A stretch of 9,373 nt of DNA, from the NCBI GenBank assembly GCA_964405775.1, contig CAYOPG010000082.1:1-9373 (forward strand), in the 5' to 3' direction. Of the stretch, positions 1-6,099 are shown piece after piece. Positions within the stretch are counted from its first letter, which is position 1. Each line of letters opens with the position of its first letter. Source of the stretch: JAAZFF01 sp964405775 (GTDB taxonomy: Bacteria; Verrucomicrobiota; Kiritimatiellia; RFP12; UBA3636). Below the pieces are notes generated by a model. The model was not told the origin of the DNA. It did not search any database and saw only the letters and a program-made list of their open reading frames with translations. The translations under genes and the position numbers were made by a program.

Positions 1-1778
1 CCATCCCGCAGGACTACACCATCACCGCCACGCATCCCCAAGTGTCGTCTGCGAGTGACACAGCCACGTTCACGGGCATTCTTCTTGATCTCGATGTGGA
101 TTCGGGTAACCACTGGGGTCACGACTATTTCACGACCGATTTCCGCACGGCTGCTGCGGACGCCGTCGAAAACCAGGCGGACAAGGATATCAGCAAGGTG
201 GTCTTCGTCAACAACATCGACAAGGATTCCGACGGTGTTCCCGATTTTATGGACGGGTGGGATTGCCCGCTGTCGCAGATTCCGCTGCTTGAGCGCGAGA
301 TCGCGGGCAATCGTGGAGCGAACTCCTCCGATCGGTTCGCCCCGATGATTCTCGAGCTGGCGGTTCCCCCCGGTCTCGCGGGCGACGTGCGTGTCAAGCT
401 TGTCTATCCCGAATCAAGGCCGGGCTCGATGATTTCAGCCGCCCATACCTGGGCGGTGACGCAGAATGGGGGAACTCCATATGAAGTGTCGAAAAACGCA
501 ACCATGCAGAAGGTGGGGTCACCGGAAGGCAGTATCCGCATCTGGATGAAGGACGGGAATGCGGCAAGAACCATTGCAGGCGACTACGTTGAAAGCAACA
601 AGGCATACTCCCTCCCGTCTCTTGGCATGGTGCATGGCGTGCCGAAGGTTTTCTATGTGGAGGGAATCAACGCCAGTGCCGACTGGGGCGATGTAGAGGT
701 CTCGGCCGTTTTGTCGGTTGACGGGGGGAGCACTTGGATGTACGAAGACGCAGTGCGGATCACCTGCCTCAAAAGCAACTTTTCCGTGGGCAACGTGCGC
801 CCCTACTACATAACAAGCCCGCTTGGCGTAAAGAAGCTCTTTTCACCGGACTATTCGACGCCTTCGGCCTGCCTCGGCAAAATGTTCGACGCCTATATGG
901 AGACGGGGAAACACCTGGCTCTCAGCGGCGGCGCCGACCCCTGGTGGCACGAGGGCGACGCCGTTCTCGGCCACGGGTTCGTCTATTTCCAGTACGAGGG
1001 CCCGGATCGCGGCGACGCGCTCAGCGCGGGATGCGCGGGAAGCGCGTATGACGGCAGGCACTACTGGGGGAAGACGGGCAACAGCGGATTCACGTTCTGG
1101 GACTACGGAGCCTGGCCGTTCGGGCCTAATGCCCAGGGCGATCTTGCCTGGTGGGACATCTGCCCGCACAAGGTGGATGGGATGTGGCTGGTGCAGAAAC
1201 GGGCCTACACGCTGAATCCCGAAAGGCTGGCCGCGTTGTTCAATACTTTCAACGACGTCCCTTCACGCTACCAGATGTTCGGCCTGCATATAGACCAGGC
1301 CGTCAAGGGCTGGGGCTGCCTGTCCAATGTCGGGCTCGGGATGGGTGATCACAATCTGGACGACGCCCGTATGGCCCAATGCCGTTTCAGCCAAGACATG
1401 CCGACAACAGCCAACCGGTCGGTGTGGAACGTGGTCATGGGTACCGTACACAGGCACAGAACCGAGGGGAAAGCCGGGGCGGAACTCATAGACGAAGTCG
1501 TCCAGGCGGTGGTCGATGAAAGCGCGGGGCTGGACTGGGGGGATTCCGTTATAATAACAGACGCCATTGCAGGCTCAGGCTTGCTTGGTGAGAAGCTCTT
1601 TGGAATTTTACAGGGCAAAGAGATTTTTCTTCCAGACGGGACTCGTGCAACAATTACCAGTGAACAATCTTTAAATCTCTACAACTCCGCTAATGATTAT
1701 CTGGACTACTACGACCCCGGCCTGTACCCGATTGAATTCGGGGACAACCCAAGCGACGTTTTTGACGTAGCCAATTGA
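1..1778 (+). CDS. Large extracellular protein, 3' part: calcium-loop module plus unknown C-terminal domain
   Basis: The frame is open from base 3 of the window, so the true start lies upstream; the GTG at 42 is only the first possible start codon. The first residues (DYTITATHP...ASDTATF) look like the end of an Ig-like or beta-sandwich repeat. Next come an LDLDVDS motif (about 87-110) and an acidic NNIDKDSDGVPDFMDGWD loop (210-263), typical of secreted calcium-binding modules in planctomycete/Lentisphaerota-type giant proteins and similar in layout to the PAD middle domain. A further beta module (RIWMKDGNAART...FYVEGINAS...DVEVSAVLSVDGG, about 535-725) corresponds to the start of the 2812 gene. 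From about 800 to the stop lies a Trp/His/Gly-rich region (DPWWHEGD, LGHGFVYFQYEG, HYWGKTGNSG, GLHIDQAVKGWGC, GMGDHNLDDAR) that I do not recognise and that contains no PAD motif. It may be an enzyme or effector domain. Its stop overlaps the ribosome binding site of the next gene. Confidence 0.8.
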   Translation, partial: IPQDYTITATHPQVSSASDTATFTGILLDLDVDSGNHWGHDYFTTDFRTAAADAVENQADKDISKVVFVNNIDKDSDGVPDFMDGWDCPLSQIPLLEREIAGNRGANSSDRFAPMILELAVPPGLAGDVRVKLVYPESRPGSMISAAHTWAVTQNGGTPYEVSKNATMQKVGSPEGSIRIWMKDGNAARTIAGDYVESNKAYSLPSLGMVHGVPKVFYVEGINASADWGDVEVSAVLSVDGGSTWMYEDAVRITCLKSNFSVGNVRPYYITSPLGVKKLFSPDYSTPSACLGKMFDAYMETGKHLALSGGADPWWHEGDAVLGHGFVYFQYEGPDRGDALSAGCAGSAYDGRHYWGKTGNSGFTFWDYGAWPFGPNAQGDLAWWDICPHKVDGMWLVQKRAYTLNPERLAALFNTFNDVPSRYQMFGLHIDQAVKGWGCLSNVGLGMGDHNLDDARMAQCRFSQDMPTTANRSVWNVVMGTVHRHRTEGKAGAELIDEVVQAVVDESAGLDWGDSVIITDAIAGSGLLGEKLFGILQGKEIFLPDGTRATITSEQSLNLYNSANDYLDYYDPGLYPIEFGDNPSDVFDVAN

Positions 1779-1784
1779 AGAGGT
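1777..1784 (+). promoter_or_regulatory. Ribosome binding site for the 1790 gene
   Basis: GAAGAGGT lies 5 bases before ATG 1790 and begins inside the TGA stop of the upstream gene. This fixes the start of the signal-peptide protein and suggests that the two genes are translated from one message. Confidence 0.65.
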
Positions 1785-1789
1785 AAAAC

Positions 1790-2890
1790 ATGCACATTAA
1801 ATCAAACAGAGTGTTTCTCATTGCAATGGGAATTGTTTTTTCCCTGTCTGTTTTCGCAGCGAAAGACGACAGTCTCAAGCCAGCATACCATGCCGAGGAG
1901 CGTGGCGTCAGGCATCTTCTCGACCGGCTGGCAAAAAACGGAATAGAGTATGAAGTCACGGTCAAACATGAGAGGAGGGAGCATTACTTTTTCGGCCATC
2001 ACGTCATTGACACCTATGACCACATGATCTCGGTTCCGCACGAGTTACAGCAGACGTCGCGAGCTTATGACAGCGGATTTGTGACGGGGGTTTTCGGCGA
2101 GTACGTCAAAGACCCGAAGTACTCTTTCTATGCTACAATCTTTTTACTCTCCAGAAGGGATGAAGTTGGTCTCGGCCTTAGGCTGGAGCCCCTTGAGAAG
2201 CACGACAAGGCTTTATGGGATGCGAATATCGCTAAATACACACCTACAATCTTCAGTGCCTTTTCTCTGAACATGGCCTACCAATACAAGAGCGAAATCC
2301 TTTTTGAGAGCATACCCTCGATTTACCATAGAGATGCGTTTTCGTACAGATTAATCTACTCTAAGGGAAAACCAATCATCGGCCAGCCGTCCGCACTCGA
2401 TTTCAAGCTGTTTGCAAAGGCTGTCGGGGATGCCGGCAAGGGCGCCGGCACAAACGAGCTCCGGCAAATATCCGCAGTTCCGGAGCACCTCGAAGTGTGG
2501 TACTGGCTGTGCCTGAAAGGTGAAGACGAGACCCGCCTCACCAACCTCAAGGGGTTTCTGGCATGGTCGAGGCTGCACGGGGGCGACAAGCCTTTTCTCC
2601 CGGCGGTAATGATGGGGCTGCTCACGGTGGACGGCTACTCATTTGACGAGGAAACGGGCGCGTATGCCCTGAACGAGCGCGGCGGGCTTCTGCTCGACTA
2701 CATCGTCCAGTTCCCGATTCCGGAGAACGCGACGCGGCTGAAGACCGTACGCGACGGCGGCAACCGTGAACTTGTGGACGGCATGATGGAAAAACACGGA
2801 ACGGAGCGGACATGGAATACGCTGCTGGAAAACCCCGAAGCGCCCAGGCTGATGAAGCTCGAACGGGCCGGGAAGCCGGACAAGCTGTAA
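1790..2890 (+). CDS. Exported protein of unknown function, partner of the upstream large protein
   Basis: A 366-residue protein I cannot assign to a family. Residues 1-24 form a classical signal peptide (basic start, hydrophobic IAMGIVFSLSVF core, cleavage near FA-AK), so the mature protein is probably periplasmic or secreted. No other membrane segment is obvious. The ATG at 1790 is supported by a good Shine-Dalgarno site and by the signal peptide beginning exactly there. The mature part is mixed alpha/beta in appearance, with an acidic, helix-prone C-terminal third (about residues 235-366: VPEHLEVWYWLCLKGEDE, LKGFLAWSRLHGGD, LLLDYIVQFPIPENA). GC content is visibly lower in the first half than in the second, hinting at mosaic origin. 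It starts 11 bases after the large gene, as the exported partners downstream follow PAD pieces, so an accessory or immunity-like role toward the upstream protein is a reasonable but unproven inference. Its 3' end overlaps the proposed start of the next frame by 79 bases. Confidence 0.8.
   Translation: MHIKSNRVFLIAMGIVFSLSVFAAKDDSLKPAYHAEERGVRHLLDRLAKNGIEYEVTVKHERREHYFFGHHVIDTYDHMISVPHELQQTSRAYDSGFVTGVFGEYVKDPKYSFYATIFLLSRRDEVGLGLRLEPLEKHDKALWDANIAKYTPTIFSAFSLNMAYQYKSEILFESIPSIYHRDAFSYRLIYSKGKPIIGQPSALDFKLFAKAVGDAGKGAGTNELRQISAVPEHLEVWYWLCLKGEDETRLTNLKGFLAWSRLHGGDKPFLPAVMMGLLTVDGYSFDEETGAYALNERGGLLLDYIVQFPIPENATRLKTVRDGGNRELVDGMMEKHGTERTWNTLLENPEAPRLMKLERAGKPDKL
2803..2806 (+). promoter_or_regulatory. 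Possible ribosome binding site for ATG 2812, inside the preceding gene
   Basis: GGAG lies 5 bases before ATG 2812, within the coding sequence of the 1790 gene. It is the best start signal available for the PAD-1 frame, because no in-frame ATG or GTG occurs between the stop of the previous gene and codon 3046. It is weak evidence, since any GC-rich coding sequence can contain GGAG. Confidence 0.35.
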
Positions 2891-4206
2891 AAGAAAGTCA
2901 AGGCGGTTTCACGTGCGTCAACGCGACCAAGCCCGAGACCATCAAATTGACTGCGGACACGTGCGGGCTGGCGGGGTCTATCACGCTTTCGGCGACAAGC
3001 GACGGCCACCGCGTCAAGATATGGCTGGACGCCGCCCGCACGGCGGAGGTGCCGCTGCCCAAGACTTGGAACTCCGTCACGGAACTGCCAAACGCGCTAT
3101 ACATGGACGGTGTGGAAGCCAGTACGAATCCGCGCGACGTCCACCTGCAACTTGCCTACGACGGGAGTTCGGCGTACCTGACATCCACGCCCATCCGCGA
3201 TACGGTCAGCGTCACCGTGCTGAACATCGATCTCGACGTCGATACGGACAGGAACGGGACAGTGGGTGGAACCGAGGCGGAAGATGCCGCCGAGATGAGC
3301 TACCCGGCCATCATATCCGTCAACAACGACGATGATGACGGGAAGCCAGCTCCTCTCGTCGATTGCCCGGACAATATCGTCAACGGGCTTGAAGACGTGA
3401 AAGATCTTGCCGAACTGATTATTCGTTCTGTTCCGGCGTTGCCGACCGGCTGGAAAGCCGTTCTGTCAGTGCCGCCTTTTGACGCGGAGCACATCCGCAT
3501 ATTCGACGGCAGGGCGACAACGTCCGTTGCCAGAATAGGGCCGGTTGGCTCCGGTCTGCCGAATGAGTATGAGATACCGGACATGTCCGCCGATCTGACT
3601 TGCGGTGTCGAGGCAGTCGATTACGCAAACCCAACTTATTCGGGGACGACCACTGTATCCCTTGTCATAAGGCGAGCCGACAACACGGAGTTTGCAAGGG
3701 ATGATGTAAAGTTGAAAACCGCGCCTTTCATTCTGGCCGACTCGACGCGTCCCATCGAGACCGTCTACGTGTCCAACTTCGACACGAATTTCGTCGCAAA
3801 GATCAAGGACGCCGTCGGGGTGGATCGGGTCATAGAGCTGTCGGCTTCGGAGTATATGGGTTCGTATGGACGCTACGACGTTTGGGTTCAGGATGCCGCG
3901 GAGATCGGGCATTCCGGCCTTCCAGCGGGACCTGCCATGCCAGTCGCGATGAACCTGCCGAGGATAGTGGGGCTGTCCACATGGCCGGGAACGAGCTCAG
4001 GGGAGCAAACTTCGGCTATTTCGCAAAAGGGAATGGCAAGAGTTCACCAAATTTTGGCGGCAATCTCGAATGCACACCCCCCTTCACGAAGGACGGCGTG
4101 GACTATCCGTTTGGACGTGCGCTTGTCAGCACGGGTATGGAGCCGGAGCTGGTGGACTTCATCAACGCACAGGGAGTGCAGGCTCCCGCCATCGCCGTGG
4201 ATATGA
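2812..4206 (+). CDS. PAD-1, 5' portion: peptidyl-arginine deiminase middle domain and start of the catalytic domain (frameshifted)
   Basis: This is the N-terminal part of a bacterial peptidyl-arginine deiminase homologue; PADs convert protein arginine to citrulline in a calcium-dependent reaction. Residues from about 35 to 125 form a beta module (RVKIWLDAART, LYMDGVEAS) related to one in the 1-1778 protein. From about residue 139 the PAD middle-domain signature follows: IDLDVDTDRNG (3226-3258), AIISVNNDDDD, then DCPDN...GLEDVKDLAEL. These match, from memory, the ISLDVDADRDG, AILLVNCDRDN and DCEDD...SEDLQDM calcium-site regions of vertebrate PADs. APFILADSTRPIETVYVSN and WVQDAAEIGHS follow; Asp 361 (codon 3892-3894) is the counterpart of catalytic Asp350 of human PAD4. 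After LPRIVGLSTW (ending 3984) this frame departs from the family and runs as unrelated residues to the stop at 4204-4206. No signal peptide is present, and the start at 2812 lies inside the previous gene, so it may be a cassette without a native 5' end. Confidence 0.78.
   Translation: MEYAAGKPRSAQADEARTGREAGQAVKESQGGFTCVNATKPETIKLTADTCGLAGSITLSATSDGHRVKIWLDAARTAEVPLPKTWNSVTELPNALYMDGVEASTNPRDVHLQLAYDGSSAYLTSTPIRDTVSVTVLNIDLDVDTDRNGTVGGTEAEDAAEMSYPAIISVNNDDDDGKPAPLVDCPDNIVNGLEDVKDLAELIIRSVPALPTGWKAVLSVPPFDAEHIRIFDGRATTSVARIGPVGSGLPNEYEIPDMSADLTCGVEAVDYANPTYSGTTTVSLVIRRADNTEFARDDVKLKTAPFILADSTRPIETVYVSNFDTNFVAKIKDAVGVDRVIELSASEYMGSYGRYDVWVQDAAEIGHSGLPAGPAMPVAMNLPRIVGLSTWPGTSSGEQTSAISQKGMARVHQILAAISNAHPPSRRTAWTIRLDVRLSARVWSRSWWTSSTHRECRLPPSPWI
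3916..4060 (+). repeat. Direct repeat copy A (PAD catalytic domain entry), partner at 6111
   Basis: High DNA identity with 6111-6256 starts abruptly at a shared 13-mer (GGCCTTCCAGCGG) and continues, with scattered mostly third-position changes and the single missing G, until about the NFGGNLE codons. It marks the 5' breakpoint at which the PAD-2 cassette begins. Confidence 0.8.
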
Positions 4207-5267
4207 GCTGGCTCGATGTCGGCCATGTGGACGAGGTCTTTGCCTTTGTACCGTATGGGGACAGGTTCAAGGTGCTCGTTGCGGACACTACATGCGCACT
4301 CGAACTGCTCGAAGAGCTGAACGTCGATGACGGAGGGACTGCGACAAGTGCAGGGGCGGACACGCTTGTCGATACCAACCGCAACTGGACTGTCAACCAA
4401 TGGGCGGACGGCATAGTGCGGATCGTCTCTGGCCCGGGTTTTAACCAGGTACGGCAGGTTTCGGGAAACACGTCCGACACCCTCTCGCTTGTGCGCCCAT
4501 GGACGATTCCGCCCGATACTAATTCCCTGTATCAGGTGATAGCCCGTTCCGCCTACCTCTGCATGTTTGTCGAGGGGGATGAGGATGTGGGCGTCGCCTC
4601 CGGTTGCACTACAAATTCCCTTACGGATCTGAGCAGGAACTGGGAGCCGGATTGCTGGGCCGGCGGCGCAGTCGCCATCGTCTCCGGCGACTGGCAGGTC
4701 CACTACGCCATCAGGGGGAACAGCTCGAATACGCTCTACTTGGAGGACGTCTGGGATTCCGCTTTCCCGCCGGACGAATCTTCCGTCTATGTCGTAGTCA
4801 CCAAACCAAAGGTTGGAGCACCCGATTCATCGTTTCCGGAGGGACGTCCCCTGTCGCAGACCGTCCGGCAATTCTTCGAGCACTTCAGGGGCAGCGGGAT
4901 CAATGTAGCCTACAATGAGAGCTGCCAGACGAACATCAACATCGCCGTCGCAACGCTCCGCGGCGAGCTGGGGCTTGATGACGAAGATTTTGTGCGCATC
5001 CCTTCACTTTTTAGGGAGCGGGATTTAAAGGCGATTTTCCATGTACCTAGCATGGTCAATCTGCTGGTAGATGGGAGCAACCTGATTGTTGCAGATCCAT
5101 TCGGCCCCAGAAAAGACGGAACAGATGTGTTCAAGGCGGATGTAATGGAAAAGCTTTCCGGCTTCAATCTTTTCTTTATAGACGACTGGAAAACATATCA
5201 CATGGATGGCGGCGGAATTCACTGCGGCACGAACGCCAAACGTACACCGCCCCCTCGCATAGACTAG
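3981..5267 (+). CDS. PAD-1, 3' portion: peptidyl-arginine deiminase catalytic domain with two inserted beta repeats (other reading frame)
   Basis: This frame continues PAD-1 after the frameshift; family similarity starts at AGNELRGANFGYF (codon 3984). The frame is open further upstream (a TTG at 3882), but that part reads as nonsense against PADs; ATG 3981 is the nearest plausible independent start. Then come NFGGNLE, a VQAPAIAV segment, and WLDVGHVDEVFAFVP with His 4224-4226 and Asp 4230-4232, matching His471/Asp473 of PAD4. After FKVLVADTTCALELLEELN the domain is interrupted by two Trp-rich beta repeats (4332-4541 and 4590-4799). The PAD fold resumes at NESCQTNINIAV...LRGELGL, VPSMVNLLVDG and FFIDDWKTYHMDGGGIHCGTN, whose Cys (5223-5225) matches nucleophile Cys645. 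The protein ends soon after, lacking the WWxxxP tail seen in PAD-2. All four catalytic positions therefore exist in the locus but are divided between two frames. Confidence 0.82.
   Translation: MAGNELRGANFGYFAKGNGKSSPNFGGNLECTPPFTKDGVDYPFGRALVSTGMEPELVDFINAQGVQAPAIAVDMSWLDVGHVDEVFAFVPYGDRFKVLVADTTCALELLEELNVDDGGTATSAGADTLVDTNRNWTVNQWADGIVRIVSGPGFNQVRQVSGNTSDTLSLVRPWTIPPDTNSLYQVIARSAYLCMFVEGDEDVGVASGCTTNSLTDLSRNWEPDCWAGGAVAIVSGDWQVHYAIRGNSSNTLYLEDVWDSAFPPDESSVYVVVTKPKVGAPDSSFPEGRPLSQTVRQFFEHFRGSGINVAYNESCQTNINIAVATLRGELGLDDEDFVRIPSLFRERDLKAIFHVPSMVNLLVDGSNLIVADPFGPRKDGTDVFKADVMEKLSGFNLFFIDDWKTYHMDGGGIHCGTNAKRTPPPRID
3982..3986 (+). other. One-base frameshift in PAD-1
   Basis: PAD-1 reads ACATGGCCGGGAAC where the paralogous stretch of PAD-2 (6175-6189) reads ACATGGGCCGGGAAC. 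One G is missing. Restoring it joins LSTW of the first frame to AGNELRG of the second and recreates exactly the PAD-2 sequence LSTWAGNELRG. No long homopolymer or slippery heptamer is present, so programmed -1 frameshifting is unlikely. Either the gene is inactivated here or this is an assembly or read error. Confidence 0.88.
4332..4541 (+). repeat. Beta-repeat insertion 1 within the PAD-1 catalytic domain
   Basis: About 70 residues of the form TLVDTNRNW, WADGIVRIVSGPG, QVRQVSGNTSDTLSLVRPW, PPDTNSLYQVI. A second copy follows at 4590-4799 with the same order of motifs. The pattern (T/S-L-x-D...W...G-x-V-x-I-x-x-G...R-x-V/I-x-x-N-T...T-L-x-L...W...PD-x-x-S-x-Y) is familiar from beta-rich modules of phage and giant secreted proteins. 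Confidence 0.75.
4590..4799 (+). repeat. Beta-repeat insertion 2 within the PAD-1 catalytic domain
   Basis: Second copy of the roughly 70-residue repeat: SLTDLSRNW, WAGGAVAIVSGDW, HYAIRGNSSNTLYLEDVW, PPDESSVYVVV. It is separated from copy 1 by a 16-residue linker (RSAYLCMFVEGDEDVG-like). The copies are alike in motif order but diverged in sequence, so the duplication is not recent. Confidence 0.75.
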
Positions 5268-5270
5268 ACG

Positions 5271-5276
5271 AAAGGA
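5271..5276 (+). promoter_or_regulatory. Ribosome binding site for the 5284 gene
   Basis: AAAGGA lies 7 bases before ATG 5284, in the short gap after the PAD-1 stop (5265-5267). It supports the chosen start, which also opens the signal peptide. Confidence 0.55.
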
Positions 5277-5283
5277 CAGACAA

Positions 5284-6099
5284 ATGAAACAGACACGCAT
5301 TATATCTCTGGTAGCCGCCGTGATGATCGCGGCGGGCATGACGTTGGTGGCCGCCGAGCCGTCCGCCAACGAAGAGGAATTGCAGAAGCTGTTTGAAACA
5401 GCTCTGGCCACCGGCGGTTTGGAATACCAGAAAGCAAGGGACGCGATCCTTGCGCATGACGGCGCGGCTGATTTCCTGGAGAAGCGGGCGCAGGACACGA
5501 ACCTCGTTTCCCGCGTCATCGGGCGGGCGCTGCAGACTTGGATGCGTGATGGTGTTGCGAATATGGATGTAAGCAAACAAGTTGTCGAGGTGACTGTGAG
5601 GGCTACAAGGCGACAAATTGGAGACAGGGGGATTTTGGGAAGTATATACGACCTTAAATCCGATCCGGTGTCTCGCAAGTTCGCAAAAATCAACACGGAC
5701 GTCCATGTACTGCTGGAAGTGGCGTTGAAGGGGCCTACACTTCCGGCGGACACTCAGTACCACAAAAACATCCAGTCACTCTATGCCATCAACTGCTATG
5801 CGGCGGGGCTGTCGGGACTGTACGACGATCCCGATGTCATCCCCGTTTTGACCATGTTGACCGACGAAAACGAGGACAGCCTGATGAAAAACGCGGCGCT
5901 TCGCGGACTCCTGCTGCGTGATGGTGTTGACACTGCCGTGCTTATCAAAGGTGTTGAAGACAAAGATGAGGATTACCGAAGAATTTCCCATCACCATTTA
6001 CGCGATATTACCGGTAAAGACTTCGGCTACGACGCCGGGAAATACCGGGCGTTTATTGAGACGAACACCGTTGACGGCGTTTCACAGTCCCTGAAATGA
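5284..6099 (+). CDS. Exported HEAT-like repeat protein, partner of PAD-1
   Basis: A 271-residue protein. Residues 1-24 are a signal peptide (MKQTR, hydrophobic IISLVAAVMIAAGMTLV, cleavage at VAA-E). The mature protein is acidic and helical. Residues about 155-250 read as HEAT/ARM-type helical pairs: IQSLYAINCYAAGLSGLYDD, VIPVLTMLTDENEDSLMKNA, ALRGLLLRDG, AVLIKGVEDKDEDYRRISHHHLRDITGKDFGYD. The closing LRDITGKDFGYD is a pattern I associate with planctomycete/Verrucomicrobia HEAT proteins. HEAT repeats are protein-binding scaffolds, so binding the neighbouring PAD, its substrate or its target is plausible; no catalytic motif is visible. The gene begins 16 bases after PAD-1, and its TGA overlaps the ATG of PAD-2 (ATGA, 6096-6099), implying coupled translation. 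It is not an obvious close paralogue of the two later partners, although the general design is the same. Confidence 0.82.
   Translation: MKQTRIISLVAAVMIAAGMTLVAAEPSANEEELQKLFETALATGGLEYQKARDAILAHDGAADFLEKRAQDTNLVSRVIGRALQTWMRDGVANMDVSKQVVEVTVRATRRQIGDRGILGSIYDLKSDPVSRKFAKINTDVHVLLEVALKGPTLPADTQYHKNIQSLYAINCYAAGLSGLYDDPDVIPVLTMLTDENEDSLMKNAALRGLLLRDGVDTAVLIKGVEDKDEDYRRISHHHLRDITGKDFGYDAGKYRAFIETNTVDGVSQSLK

Noticed and set aside
3960..3990. Programmed -1 ribosomal frameshifting in PAD-1
   Set aside because: No X-XXY-YYZ slippery heptamer is present at the shift point, and the paralogue simply has one more G. A mutation or read error explains it better.
4044..4703. Minus-strand frame of 219 codons opposite PAD-1
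   Set aside because: Antisense to the GHVDE and beta-repeat region, whose plus-strand reading has clear family motifs. The minus-strand translation is low-quality, with no domain.
5025..5763. Two overlapping minus-strand frames across the PAD-1 end and the 5284 gene
   Set aside because: They cross a well-supported plus-strand gene boundary with a ribosome binding site and signal peptide, and neither translation looks like a protein family.
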